A stretch of 64,000 nt of DNA from Branchiostoma floridae (GCF_000003815.2 NC_049990.1:19573258-19637257); one strand, 5' to 3'. Positions 12,401 through 21,564 are shown, counted from the stretch's first letter. The notes: generated from the letters alone by a model not told the origin. Translations and numbers: made by a program.

Positions 12401-13349
12401 TACCGTGTAAATCCTCCCTAATATAAGTTATGATCATTCTGAGTTTGATATGTTCACAATAATGCCAACAATGTTCTGACTGGTGATCAATTAATCATCT
12501 ATTCCCCTATGGAGACACCACGTTGTGATCACGCTTAGACTCGAGCGATTTAACGGAGAGCTCAACGGATTTTACACAATAAAAAATAATCCTCTTACTC
12601 TAGCCTTGCGTGTTTTGTTGTTTTTTAAGTCATACATAGCATGATATTAAGTCAACGGTAACAAAAATCCACGAATTTAGTAGATAAAACGAATCTTTTT
12701 ACGCTATAGCCGTCTGTGTTGTGCTGTCTTTTCAGTCATACATTTTGTACTATAATTATGACGTTATTGTAACGTTAAAAGTTACACACATGAAACTTCA
12801 GTTGCAGTGACGTCTCGACGAGATTGCCTTGTGGAATTGCGGACTTGCTTAACAAGGCTTAGCCCAATATGCAATGATTGGGGTTTCATATTTCACCCCC
12901 CCCCCCACACACACACACACATTTCACCCCAACTACATGATAATAAGGTCACTGTTAACTCCATAGTGATCAAAGACTTTGTTCATTACGCAACATGGTC
13001 AGAAGTAGTATGTTGTGATACTTTTCTGCGTTATGTATTAAACACTGGGGAATAGCTTGTGGCTTCAATACTTCTAGCCAGGACGCTAGCCTTTCCAGCG
13101 TTACTAAGCTCTCTCGGTCGACACAGAAGCGACCGAGAGAGCGGCGTGAAACTTAAAAGGCTGACACCCAGGCTAAAAGTACTCCTCCCGAGTCCCTTGT
13201 GTTCACGCCCCCTCCCCACCACGACTGTACGGACAGATACACAATACAACTTCTATGGTTTAAAAAACCCTAACAAACAGCTTAGCAAAATTACACTCAC
13301 CTGAACACAAAATCAGCAGAAGAAAAAGCCTTCCAACTGTGAGATCCAT
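413..13349 (-). CDS. LRP-like gene A, 5' part (12 exons, continues past left edge)
   Basis: Multi-exon receptor gene on the minus strand. Coding exons in gene order: 13301-13349, 8161-8412, 7337-7502, 6634-6758, 4859-5027, 3986-4089, 3673-3789, 3070-3305, 2175-2407, 1699-1830, 1164-1281, 413-548. All junctions have GT-AG ends and every codon split is restored across the intron. The deduced order is signal peptide, YWTD propeller, EGF, second YWTD propeller. This is the arrangement at the N terminus of LRP5/6-type LDL-receptor-related proteins, but LRP5/6 identity is not claimed. The last exon ends in phase 1, as do the equivalent gene B exons that precede an EGF exon, so an EGF exon should lie just beyond the left edge. 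The expected role is a type I membrane receptor whose extracellular propellers bind ligands (family knowledge). It resembles gene B closely and is probably its tandem paralogue. Confidence 0.85.
2495..2990. repeat. Purine-rich tracts flanking a (CT)n/(TA)n microsatellite
   Basis: Gene A intron. GA-rich DNA (about 2495-2600 and 2830-2990) flanks a CTAT-like stretch, a short (CT)n run and about 100 bases of (TA)n near 2704-2812. Open frames here are low-complexity Tyr-Ile or Ser-Leu strings and are not genes. Confidence 0.9.
3673..3789 (-). CDS. Gene A EGF-like domain exon
   Basis: One phase 1-1 exon encoding about 39 residues with the start [15 protein letters not shown] and then CACRW and TCLPP. 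The six Cys spacing fits the EGF module that caps YWTD propellers in LDL-receptor relatives. It lies between the first and second propellers. It is closely related to the gene B EGF exons at 45611-45730 and 32076-32195, which hold the same position between P2 and P3. Confidence 0.87.
3986..8412 (-). CDS. Gene A first YWTD propeller (type P2), five exons
   Basis: Exons 8161-8412, 7337-7502, 6634-6758, 4859-5027 and 3986-4089. Each encodes one or two LDL-receptor class B blades with variants of the YWTD signature: [36 protein letters not shown] and SIYWSSW. Intron phases run 1, 1, 2, 1, 2, 1, identical to the P2 propellers of gene B at 48464-46148 and 36723-32519. The six-bladed propeller is an extracellular ligand-binding platform in this family. 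The last exon, 3986-4089, is the most divergent and has lost a clear YWTD. Confidence 0.85.
5284..6212. mobile_element. Non-autonomous inverted-repeat element, about 0.93 kb
   Basis: Bounded by perfect 12 bp inverted ends, TACCTTCGCCAA at 5284-5295 and its complement at 6201-6212. TA-type target duplication is possible but not certain. Inside are a (GT)n run (about 5318-5379), a segment at 5460-5650 that resembles the terminal-repeat monomers of the large transposon at 52313-59959, and four spaced copies of inverted ATGCAAAT/ATTTGCAT pairs between 5735 and 6155. No coding capacity. It lies in a gene A intron. Confidence 0.6.
6257..6427. repeat. (TG)n / TGTGTATG microsatellite
   Basis: About 170 bases of TG repeats with interspersed TATG variants, just right of the element ending at 6212. 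Cys-Val and His-Thr open frames across it are artefacts of the repeat. Confidence 0.95.
7640..7770. repeat. Single degenerate copy of the 162 bp intronic repeat
   Basis: Contains CCAAATGAGCTGGAACTTGG, GTAGAGATAGCAAATACCCC and TTTTTGGTCATTGCAAC. These match the monomer of the tandem array at 34020-34680 in sequence and order. Lies in gene A intron 2, between the 7337-7502 and 8161-8412 exons. Confidence 0.5.
7884..8058. mobile_element. Foldback element with GCATGTGCAG ends
   Basis: Imperfect inverted ends GACGCATGTGCAGCGA near 7884 and TCACTGCACATGCGTAC ending near 8058. Related in ends and in the CAAAGGT-AAGGCCC interior to the element at 48896-49074. Lies in a gene A intron. Confidence 0.5.
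8550..8757. mobile_element. MITE, CTGTAAATG family, copy 1
   Basis: Ends are TTGTAAATGAAG (8550) and TGCATTTACAG (ending 8757), with a TA before the left end. The interior is full of ACCGCGAAC-type motifs on both strands. It matches the element at 10493-10699 along most of its length. Lies in gene A intron 1. Confidence 0.7.
9231..9450. mobile_element. MITE, 220 bp, GCACTCTCACTG ends
   Basis: Exact 12 bp inverted ends GCACTCTCACTG (9231-9242) and CAGTGAGAGTGC (9439-9450). The core contains ATTGCGTAATACGTA, a TATGACTTAGAAGAC-like block and AAATTCGTTGAGTA. Related cores occur at 37022-37288, 18703-18908 and 45345-45523. Confidence 0.72.
10493..10699. mobile_element. MITE, CTGTAAATG family, copy 2 with TA duplication
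   Basis: Inverted ends CTGTAAATGCAG and TGCATTTACAG are flanked by TA on both sides (10491-10492 and 10700-10701). This is typical of Tc1/mariner-type non-autonomous elements. The interior shares the CACCGCGAACTT and GCTACCGCGAAA blocks with the copy at 8550-8757. Confidence 0.78.
11090..11450 (+). mobile_element. tRNA-derived SINE
   Basis: Starts with an A-box-like TGGCCTGGTGACTAGG and, about 35 bases on, a B-box-like GTTCGAAACTC, the two internal RNA polymerase III promoter boxes of tRNA-derived SINEs. The body contains GGGAAGGGCATTATACACA, a CTTCGAATAGGACGTTAAAT block and GAGCACGTTAAAGAACCCAC. Pieces of the same family occur near 120-330 and 14440-14645. Boundaries are approximate; no clear target duplication was seen. 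Confidence 0.6.
13108..13142. other. Perfect 13 bp hairpin in gene A intron 1
   Basis: GCTCTCTCGGTCG (13108-13120) and its exact complement CGACCGAGAGAGC (13130-13142) are separated by 9 bases. No T-run follows, so there is no reason to call a terminator. It may be the core of a small foldback element. Confidence 0.6.
13301..13349 (-). CDS. Gene A exon 1: start codon and signal peptide
   Basis: The ATG is at 13349-13347. The exon encodes [16 protein letters not shown] plus one base of the next codon: a short n-region with one Arg, a Leu/Ile-rich hydrophobic core and a small-residue end, as in a secretory signal peptide. It ends in a strong GTGAGT donor. The split codon (phase 1) joins exactly to the 8161-8412 exon, giving Gly-Val-Tyr at the start of the first propeller. 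The exon is too short to be found as an ORF. The 5' UTR extent and promoter are unknown; a TATATTATG stretch lies about 35 bases upstream of the ATG but may be chance. Confidence 0.72.
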
Positions 13350-13992
13350 AGTTTATGTCATGCCAGTACCTTTAGTGTTTCATAATATACCGTTTGGTCT
13401 TCAGACATAAGTACGACAGATTATCTTCAACCTTGTACGGTTTGCCATCGGCTATCCATTTGGGCCATGCTATTGTGTCTTCTTTTAGCAGGGGTGCAAG
13501 GGGTAAACAAAGATATATACAAAAGGACTGACGGATCCATACAGTGCGTGAACAACAATGTGTCGAATTCCTTGCTTTGCCAGTATCTTTTTCTGTTGCC
13601 ATGTGCACATCTCTCTATGTCATAACTTCATACCAAAGAATTTTACTCTTTGAAAAACGTAGGGACACCCCTATTTACTACTTAGGAGCGTCTTACGTGA
13701 CCTCAGTTAGGAATCAGTGCTCCTGAGTCCTGTCAAAACAATTGTCGTCTGACAGCCAGAGAATCACTCGGCCGTATCTGTCCCCGGGGACCACTGGTTG
13801 AACAAGTTTGTTTGTCACTGTTATGCCCCAAGACAGATAACAATCTCAGCGGTATTTTTGCATAACCTTTATGGATAATTAGCGCTACTGAATACTCTCA
13901 CCACAATACTGTCTCGTCCCTGCCGTGATGTTGTTGTAACTTTAAGCCGGGCTCACGCGTGCGCATATATTCAAATCTGTATGGAATTCTTA

Positions 13993-14178
13993 GTCTCTAC
14001 CAGTCTCCACAGGTCGCTGGAAAAATAGGAGAAATTGACGAGATATAGACACATAACATGCCACAGGAGTTAGCTGTCCATATGGTTGGCGACCAGCTAA
14101 CTCTGCTGGCATGTTATCTGTCTATATTTGTCTGATTTCTATTTTTTTTTCTAGCGACCTGTGGAGACTGGTACAGGC
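13993..14178. mobile_element. MITE, GTCTCTACCAG family, copy 1
   Basis: Long inverted repeat of about 40 bp per arm: the left arm has GTCTCTACCAGTCTCCACAG and the right arm ends in ACTGGTACAGGC. Flanked by TA (13991-13992 and 14179-14180). The interior is itself palindromic (ACATAACATGCCACAGGAG against CTGCTGGCATGTTAT), so the whole element folds back. Same ends as 39195-39360. Confidence 0.8.
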
Positions 14179-14307
14179 TAATACTTCCTTATGGACCTCA
14201 TACGGATCTCATACGGACTTGAATATATACGCACGTGTGAATCCACCTTTACTTTAAGGCACTTTGCATGACTTTGCTAACTTCACTGGTGTGAAAATGA
14301 ATATTCT

Positions 14308-14415
14308 CCAAGCAGAGGTTGGGTCGAGGAAATAGTAGTGGTCGGGATTTTTGCTGGAGGGAAGCGAGCCAGTAACGATCCCTACCACTTTCTCCGCTAC
14401 CCAACCTCAGCTTGG
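14308..14415. mobile_element. Small foldback element
   Basis: Inverted arms CCAAGCAGAGGTTGGGT (14308-14324) and ACCCAACCTCAGCTTGG (ending 14415), with complementary GTAGTGGTCGGGAT/ATCCCTACCAC segments inside. No coding capacity. Confidence 0.6.
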
Positions 14416-14439
14416 TGAATCAGAAAATGAGCACCTATC

Positions 14440-14645
14440 TGCGGATAGGACGCTAAGTTAAGGGCCCATGTTTGGGAAGAGCCTCTGCTGTAGCATGAAA
14501 AAGATCCCATCACATTTATCGAAAAGAATAAGAGTAAAGGTCCTTCTCGGTGTGATTGCATAATACAAATAGATCTGTCCGGATATGCACCTTGTACTCT
14601 TCAGTACAAACCTGGAGTGTGAGGCGGTTTACCAGGTATTCAAAG
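14440..14645 (+). mobile_element. Truncated SINE, same family as 11090
   Basis: Contains GGATAGGACGCTAAGTTAAG, TCACATTTATCGAAAAGA and GTACTCTTCAGTACAAACC, which parallel the SINE tail at 11090-11450 (ATACTCTTCAGTATAAACCC). Confidence 0.45.
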
Positions 14646-15411
14646 AAACCAAATACACTGCTTGAATCATCCTGAAATAATTTCATCAGGTTGGTAAATA
14701 CTCATATAGTAACGTTCTTCAAACACAACCAAGGTTGTACTCACTTCCAATGTTTCGATGTCTGCCAGATACTATCATCCGGGTTTCTACTATATGACTG
14801 CTTAAACCAATTGAACCTTAACAAATTCGATAGAAATATAAACCTGTTGTCTTCATTGATTACAAAAACATAAACAAATTTTTTTTACTCAACAGTGTTT
14901 AGTAATACATGCATCTATGTATCGAACACGTGCTTTCGAAAGGATTTTACATAAAACATTGCGCTCAGATTTCAAAGCTCATACAATCTTTTCATCTATT
15001 TCCAGTGCTACGTTTTTATCCTTATGGTAAGAAAAAATATGTTAAGTAACAAAAATAAAAATAAGATACATACATGTAGGTACATTGATAATTTTGCATA
15101 TTGCTAGCTGAGGTAGAGGATAGGGTCCCAATATTAGTCTTATTTTTGAAGGCGGAGCTCACCCCTCTCATTCCACTGCCCTTTACCCCCCAACCGAAGT
15201 CATTTATCCATTTTTACACCTGTATGGAGTGAAGAATGTCAGTTTCCAAGGCCCGTTTTAGTCAATATTTTGACCATGGTTTATAAAGAAATATATCGCT
15301 ACTATATTGGGTTTAACTGCCATTTAAACTACATTTCAAAAATCTAAGCATTCTCTACTGTTAGATATAGGATTTCATCTGTCAGGTGTCATTATAGCAG
15401 TTTATCTTTTG

Positions 15412-15905
15412 TTGCGACCTGTACAGTGGGTATGTATGTACAACAAAGGTCTTCATTTATTCATTCATGAACGAATATGTCGATAATGCAATCTAGATAG
15501 AATAGAAGATGAACAGCATTTTGTAGTAGAGTGTAGATTATACAACAGAGAGCTGAACTTTAGAAACTGATAGAACCTATTTTTTCCTACTTCGTACACC
15601 TAAGTAACATAGAAATTTATTATTCCTTATGAATTTAAACAGAGCCTTGACTGTAAAACATATCTGTTTCTACATTTTTCGTATTACAAAGAAGCGAGAA
15701 GAAGTTTAATTTAATTCGTAGAATATGGTTTGTCTCGAGTGACATTGTAAATATTTCATGTGTATGTTTCTGCCAATTCACTTTGTATATATTTCATGTA
15801 CATGTATCTTTATTTCATGTACATGTATCTGCCAACTATCCTTTTGTTGCGACCTGTACATATAAACCTAGTGGATATATATATGTACAATAAAGGTCTT
15901 CATTC
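15412..15905 (+). mobile_element. LINE 3'-end remnants, nested
   Basis: TTGCGACCTGTACAGTGGG and AAAGGTCTTCATTTATTCA (15412-15467) look like one LINE 3' end. Next comes a stretch encoding NLDRIEDEQHFVVECRLYN on the plus strand, typical of the C-terminal end of CR1/RTE-like reverse transcriptase proteins but broken by stops. A second copy of the same 3' end (TTGCGACCTGTACATATAAA, CAATAAAGGTCTTCATTCA) ends near 15905. The second 3' end stops a few bases from the sialyltransferase stop codon at 15908. Confidence 0.6.
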
Positions 15906-15907
15906 AG

Positions 15908-18202
15908 TTATTCTCCAGACGGACCGACATGCATTTTCAGAATACCTCGGCGGTGAAGATCCCTAAAAAAGTCATATTCTCTATCCATGTTGTGCGAGCC
16001 TGTGGTGTGATGTAGCGGTGGGTTGACGTAGTCTCCGGGGTAGTAGTGGTAGGGGATGGAGTTGTTCTTGGCGTCTGTTGTGAACGGGAAGAACCCGTAC
16101 ATGTGCGTGTGGTCACAGAAGATGGTAGACATCAGCACAGTGATCAGGCCGGTGGAGGGTAAACCGTGCATTCTCGGTAAACCGTTCATTTTTGCTATTT
16201 CGGACGCAATCCTAGGCGTCAAAATAACGACAAAAACTGTATTAATGTCTACTAGAACGTATCGTAAAAAACTTGTTACGATGATGACAATATGTCATAA
16301 AGTGACGTTTGTTAATCATAAAGATAACGGAGAGGAGACTAGACCTTTTTAGGAGAAAATGAAGGATGTTTCGCTCTCAGTAGTATGCATTGTGTTAAGC
16401 TACTCAAACAACAATATTATACAATTAGGCTCGCTTCTGAGGTGTGACATAAAAAACATTCACATACACATAATTTATGCAACTAGATTCATTCATTGAA
16501 TTGCTGTGGTAATAAACATGGTTTGGGACCTTTTTGGCATTCGCTCAAATATCTGTAATTGTTCTTTACCAAATCAGTTTCTTTTTGTGCATTTTTGTGA
16601 CATAGATGTAACACAGCCATTTTGATTAAGGAAAGTTAAAACGACATTTGCAAGTATACGAAAAAAAAATAATTACAAGTTGCTTCCATTGAACCCCCAT
16701 GACAGAAGAAGAAGAAGAAAAGGAACACACCAGCATAATCAATATGTAGCGAAACGATATTGCTGTGAACTGAAAATGAAACGACCGAGAAGATAGAGAG
16801 AGGCTTAATGATTAAAACTTAATACTCACGCGCCTGTTCCTGTCCTTATTCTTTCCGTGCGGTGCAGCACTATAAGGGAGAGTCTATACGTTTCTGCAAC
16901 CTCCTCGATTTCTTGTAATACTGACTTATCAGCAACAAGATAAGCTCCTGAAAGGCTCTTCATCCGATTTTCGTAAACATCCTGCGATCTGTTTTCGAAG
17001 TGCGAAGACTCGTGCATTCGTTTTACCGTTTTCATATTTGTTATTACCATATCTGTCCGTTTACCAACGTCGTTTTCATGTCCATGGATGACAGGCACGT
17101 CTATTCGAATGACAAAATCGTTAGAGTCAATCTCCTCACCGCATTGGCTGCCGAGGATCACGCCACCATTGCCTACTAATGCGCATGTGTCGTGGTGACC
17201 AATCTTAGGAATCTTATCCTTTTTTGACTTTGTAAAATTTCCAACTCTATTCCTCTGTAGACCTTCCTTGAGGTTCAGCTTCACAGTGATGTCCCTGGAA
17301 GACAAATTTATGCCTTGATGTCAGAACGAAGAAGATATTCATTTTAACGTACATGGTAATAAATTTGATATATTCCAAGCAAAGTCTAAGGTTCTTTTAG
17401 ATTATCCATGTGATATCCTGAAAAACTGTAATGAACTAGAAGGCAAAATTTTCGAGAAAATGCAAGATGTTTCCCTCACAGTAATTTGCTTTTACAAAAC
17501 CAAACAGGTTTTGCTATCGCAAACCTAGAATTACAAAACAGGTTTTGCTATATCGCAAACCTATAATTGTTTATAATTGCTGTAACAGCTAATATTTTGC
17601 TCATATTTGCTCATATATAACATCAAATCTGCTGATGTAAACTGCAATTCTAAACTCTGATTGGTTCATGAAAAAAGAAGAACAAAGAAAAATAACACGC
17701 CAGCTTCAAAAACAATATGTTTCTCCTTCGGGAAACAAAAAAAAAATTGTAAAAATAATGTAAGCTTACATTAAGCAGTGAATATGAAAATTGTTTGCAT
17801 AGTACTCACCTTACTTCCTTTAAAGCTTGAGCATCGAACTGCCATGATGAACTTGGTGCCAAGTCGCCGAACGTCCAGGCTGGCTTTGTGTCCTTTGCAC
17901 TTGTCCCTGGTAGTGAGTGTATTTCTGAACTACTTTCTTGAGGTTGCCGTATCTTTGTGTTTCCCTCTTGTGGTGGGCGTATCTCTGTAATTGTCTCTTG
18001 TTGTGAGCGTATTTCTATGTCTGCATCTTGTGGTGGGAGTATATCTGTAAATTTTTCTTGTGGTGGGAGTATATCTGTAATTCTTTCTTGTTGCGGGCGT
18101 ATCTCTATATCTCCATCTTGTGGTGGGCGTATATCTGTACTTCTCTCTTGAGAGGGATGTATCTCTAAAGTTGGAACAAGTGGTGGACCTTGTAACGTTT
18201 CC
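15908..18202 (-). CDS. Alpha-2,8-sialyltransferase-like (GT29), three 3' coding exons
   Basis: Golgi type II enzyme expected to transfer sialic acid from CMP-sialic acid to glycan ends. Coding exons: 17810-18202, 16830-17294, 15908-16211 (stop at 15908), about 387 residues. Junctions keep phase 2 throughout. Sialylmotif L begins CALVGNGGVILGSQCGEEID and runs through DVGKRTDMVITN. Motif S is PSTGLITVLMSTIFCDHTHM, motif III is YHYY and motif VS is HNMDRE with its His and Glu. The motif wording fits the ST8Sia group better than ST3 or ST6 (inference). The upstream exon is a repetitive stem. The first exon with the membrane anchor was not identified; it should end in phase 2 and lie above 18202. 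It sits between LRP-like genes A and B on the same strand. Confidence 0.85.
17810..18202 (-). CDS. Sialyltransferase stem exon with 10-residue tandem repeats
   Basis: Encodes about nine 10-residue repeats (roughly 17905-18175): LEIHPSQERS, TDIRPPQDGD, IEIRPQQERI, TDILPPQEKF, TDILPPQDAD, IEIRSQQETI, TEIRPPQEGN, TKIRQPQESS and a decayed last copy SEIHSLPG. A non-repeat segment ending QALKEV follows. The donor GTGAGT at the 17810 end was preferred over GTAAGG four bases earlier because it keeps phase 2. At the DNA level it is a coding 30 bp minisatellite. The low-complexity acidic Pro/Gln stem should act as a spacer between membrane anchor and catalytic domain (inference). Confidence 0.75.
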
Positions 18203-18702
18203 CTGTACGTACGTAGTAATGAATATATATATATATATAAACTGTAGATACACAATTATCGCGTTGACCTGGATACATTACTACAACCACAACGACATGC
18301 ATGTGTATGTTCAAGTGCATGACGTTGAGGTCATGCAAGGTCACGGACAAGAAAGACGGCTAGTTAACTCAACCTACAGTTTATCGGACGACGTTGTGTC
18401 AACATGTCACAAACAATTAATTGAGCTATAAAGGTAAAATTTGTACGTAAATCCATTATGTTTGGTGTGATTATTCTCATTCAAACACATTTTTGAATGA
18501 CCAGGGACCAGATCTATCCTACCACTTGCAACATCATATGATACCACAGGGTGTATGATACTTTACAAGTAACTATGGTGACAGCCGTCTTTTTTATCTA
18601 GAGAAAAAGAAGAAAGGAAAAAGAAACTGAGGAAAAACAATATATGTTCCTTCCGTGAAGGTTAACATGTAATAAATATGTTGGTAAGGCCCCCTTTACA
18701 CT

Positions 18703-18908
18703 TGACGGCGATCGCGCTGCGTTGTCACTGTGACCTAAATAGGATATTTCTAACCTTCGCTTTCACACTGGGTATATCATACAAAACGTACAATTGTGAC
18801 TGAGAAGACAACAAAACACACAAAGTGTCAAAAGATTCGTTTCTTTTCTATTGAATTCGTTGAGTGATCTGTCAAACTCGCAGAGAGAGCGCGGCGAGAG
18901 CGCCGTCC
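18703..18908. mobile_element. Degenerate MITE related to 9231-9450
   Basis: Weak inverted ends (GACGGCGATCGCGC against GCGGCGAGAGCGCCGTC) around a core with TATCATACAAAACGTACA, GACTGAGAAGACAACAAAAC and GAATTCGTTGAGTGATC. The core is shared with the elements at 9231 and 37022. Confidence 0.5.
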
Positions 18909-18938
18909 TGGTGGAAAGTGGGTATAAAACGTTGTTAC

Positions 18939-19082
18939 CTCAAAGCAAACAATATCAGTATATAGACCAGTGATAACAGGGTTGTAGAGACAATGAAGGT
19001 CTTCATCTGCCTGGATGCTCCACAGGTGGTCGATTCCGTCAGGTGGGCCAACATCCTTGTTTATGTCACAGTTGTCGACCAC
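18939..19082 (-). CDS. Unassigned candidate exon (48 codons)
   Basis: A 144 bp phase 0-0 open segment with a good acceptor (TTTGTAAAG) and donor (GAG|GTAACA). It begins VVDNCDINKDVGPPDGIDHL and ends GLYTDIVCFE, with three Cys. I do not recognise a family. The segment at 19626-19669 ends in phase 0 with CYDQTFNDEAVK and could be its upstream partner, but its acceptor is poor. The phase does not fit the sialyltransferase stem exon, so it is not simply that gene's first exon. It may be a remnant of another gene. Confidence 0.35.
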
Positions 19083-21301
19083 CTTTACAAAAATGTGAGA
19101 TTTGATAAATAAAGTTTATTGCAAATTCATGCCCATTGGGCTAATTGCAAGAAAAGAAAGACTAGATACATGAGATGAATGAATGTGGTCTGAATACATG
19201 TAGATAAACTAAATCAAAATGGTAAAATTTCTTTTTGAAAACATACAACTTATAACAGACACTACGTGTGTGTGTGAGAGAGAGATAACAATGTTGCTCG
19301 GAATGGCATATGCTGGTTTCGAATTCTGTTTGTTCATGATTTGCTGAAAACAGTAGCTGATGGCGCACATATACTGCCCCCCTCCCACAACTAACACCCC
19401 AAGCACTCATCGTCATCTGACCCTTGTACAGAAAGGTCACTGGCAACAGCTCTGTTAGTGGCCGAGGCTTTGCCATACACACGACATATATCAGCCTTAA
19501 AAAAGGTCGAATAGAGCTTGTAGAGGTTGAATAGCCAAATATCCAAATTCAGATTCAGCACATTAATATAGACCACTGAACAAGAGCGACTGTAAATGAA
19601 ACGAAAAGAGGGACACGAATCTTACCTTCACTGCCTCATCATTAAAAGTTTGGTCATAACAGTTATGTACTCAAATCTTGACGTTCCGAGCTCACTGTGT
19701 TCACTAAAATACAAATAGATAGGCATAGATGATGTTTTTTATGTCGACATGGAAAGATGCCCTCTGACTTCTGACCCAGCTAAAAACCGGCTAGACAGGT
19801 TATTATTGCGTACATGTATATAGGTCAATACGCATAATATGTACCTTAAGGGCAATTGATTGTATCAACAAAACACAAGAAGACACTAGACATTCTCAAG
19901 TTTTTCTTTTTAGATTTTATTTACAGATTTTCATTTACAAATCTTTTCGTAGTAAAAAGATTGAGGACAAAATGATATGTTATGCTTGCTTTTTTTACCA
20001 TACATTGCAGCTGCCACTCTGAAATGATAGGCGAATAGAAAACTTACAAATCTTTAAACTTGAGTATCTTGAATAGCACTAAAATAGCAAATAATGGCAC
20101 CGTTTCCTTATCATCAAGCGTCGACTTTAGGCAATCTCACTCTAATATCAATCGGTCAAAGCAAGGATCTTTCCTTGGTCAGAGTAGCATAAATGTACAA
20201 AGCATTTTAGTATTGTCCTAAAACTTCAGTAAAAACTATATGTTTACCTTCTAAACAAGGTATACTCTAATATATCATTTACGTTTGTATATTTCTCCGG
20301 GATAATAACAAATATCAGCTTAGCAACAATCCAGAAAAAAACATTAAAGCTTTAGGCATCAACCATATATACACTTAGGCTCTTGGGTATGGATAAAAGC
20401 TATTATATAATCGCATTTTGTTACTACTAACTCGACTCCATCACTCTAATTAAACAAAACTCTAGAGTTTCTTTTCAATGATATGTACTGTCAAAGAGAA
20501 ACACTTTATTATGCATTAGACAACTTTATTGACAACGTCATTGACATACTATGGAAATAACTATGTCGAAAGAAAAAAAAAATGACTATCCACATATTAT
20601 CCTTGTCCGGTAGATACATTAAATGTATTAAAATCTGCTGTAAAATCTGATTAACTATATTGGACATTGGTTGTCTAAAACGAATATGGATTGCTAAATT
20701 TCAAGAGAAAATTATCCGTCACCAGGAAATTGAACTGCAAACTTGATTTGGAAAGAAAAAGCTTGGTAGAATTTTGAACATTTTGGCAGCCAGACCTTGC
20801 CAACACAATATGCTTAGTCAGTGAAGAGGGTATTTCACGTGACTGCGACTGTTGGCTACAAATTACTGCGGCATGTTAATGTTTCTCCAATTTTTCCTTA
20901 CGGTCACACCGACGTGCGACACACGGGTGAAATACTTCACCTCTGTAAAAAAATGGCCGTGCCCGGAATGTCACATCCTCAGTTTTGGCACCGAATTTGA
21001 TACAAGATAACTTTCATGGAATTCGCAGTGATGAAAATTTTAGAATAGAAAACCCATTCATTGAAAAAGAGATTTGCTGTGATTGTGCTAGTTAGCGACT
21101 AATTCGCGACTAGTTCGCACTCATTCATGACATTTTGTTAATATTGATTTTCTTGAATAGGCGATCGATTGGCGAGTGTTTGCGACAAATTGGCGACGTT
21201 TTGGCGAATGTTAGCAAAGGCTTCGCAAACAGAACTTGCCAGCATGAACGACCCCTACATGTTTACATCGAAGCCCAAACTCTGAGAAGACCTGTTACAT
21301 T
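19083..21301. other. Gene B 3' UTR/downstream region, mostly featureless
   Basis: Minus-strand AATAAA signals at 20505-20510 and 20525-20530 lie about 775-800 bases past the gene B stop and are candidates for its polyadenylation. An inverted repeat around GTATTTCAC/GTGAAATAC spans about 20820-20944. 21080-21240 is rich in GCGA motifs. Nothing else recognisable. Confidence 0.45.
20505..20530 (-). terminator. Candidate polyadenylation signals for gene B
   Basis: Two AATAAA hexamers on the minus strand, about 20 bases apart, downstream of the stop at 21302. No transcript evidence; other hexamers exist nearer the 19.9 kb side. Confidence 0.3.
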
Positions 21302-21564
21302 TTATGCATGTGTTTCGCCTCCTTTTTCATTGGAGGGGTTATCAACGAACATGTTGTACTCAACAGGGGGTGCGCTAGGAGGGATCGTCTCATACACATT
21401 TTGTGCTGCAGGCTCCCTGAGCATGTTGCTGCCGTCGTCAAACGTCACCCATTGAGGAGTGGGGGCCTTCTCGGGTAACGCTCCAGCTTGCATGGCGCCG
21501 TCCGGGCCGGCTTTTTCCGGCAACCCTGCCATAGCGTACGCGTTGTAGCTTTCACCCGTGTATT
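21302..21564 (-). CDS. Gene B last exon: distal cytoplasmic tail
   Basis: Stop codon TAA at 21304-21302. Encodes about 87 residues after the transmembrane exon. Seen motifs: VYETI (a YxxI sorting-type motif), PPSAPPVEY (proline-rich with a final Tyr), and PEKA repeated twice in a Gly/Ala/Pro-rich part. Junction with 22494-22709 is phase 1 and gives [13 protein letters not shown]. Several Tyr residues could be phosphorylated, which is inference only. Confidence 0.82.

Larger units (their letters stand above)
8413..13300 (-). other. Gene A intron 1 (4.9 kb)
   Basis: No exon with good splice signals and family similarity was found here. It holds the MITEs at 8550, 9231 and 10493, a poly-C run at 8821-8840, a tRNA-like SINE near 11090, a C/AC run near 12896-12920 and a hairpin at 13108-13142. 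The part from 11460 to 12500 shows nothing recognisable. 12510-12790 has two diverged copies of the ACGCT-GTTTTGTTGTCTTTT-AGTCATACAT core shared with the MITE at 9231. Confidence 0.65.
13350..15411. other. Region between gene A start and the sialyltransferase gene: repeats only
   Basis: No supported exon. Contains the TA-flanked MITE at 13993-14178, a foldback at 14308-14415 and a SINE piece near 14440-14645. 14690-15400 shows nothing recognisable. The gene A promoter should lie at the left end, but no convincing element can be assigned. Confidence 0.6.

Noticed and set aside
13108-13142. Rho-independent terminator
   Set aside because: Perfect hairpin but no T-run, and the context is a eukaryotic intron.
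17812-17815. GTAAGG donor for the sialyltransferase stem exon
   Set aside because: It would leave phase 0 and break the frame with the 16830-17294 exon, which starts in phase 2.
18165-18350. Short minus-strand frame with a hydrophobic stretch as sialyltransferase membrane anchor
   Set aside because: The stretch comes from a TATATA run or simple repeat; no acceptable donor with phase 2 was found.
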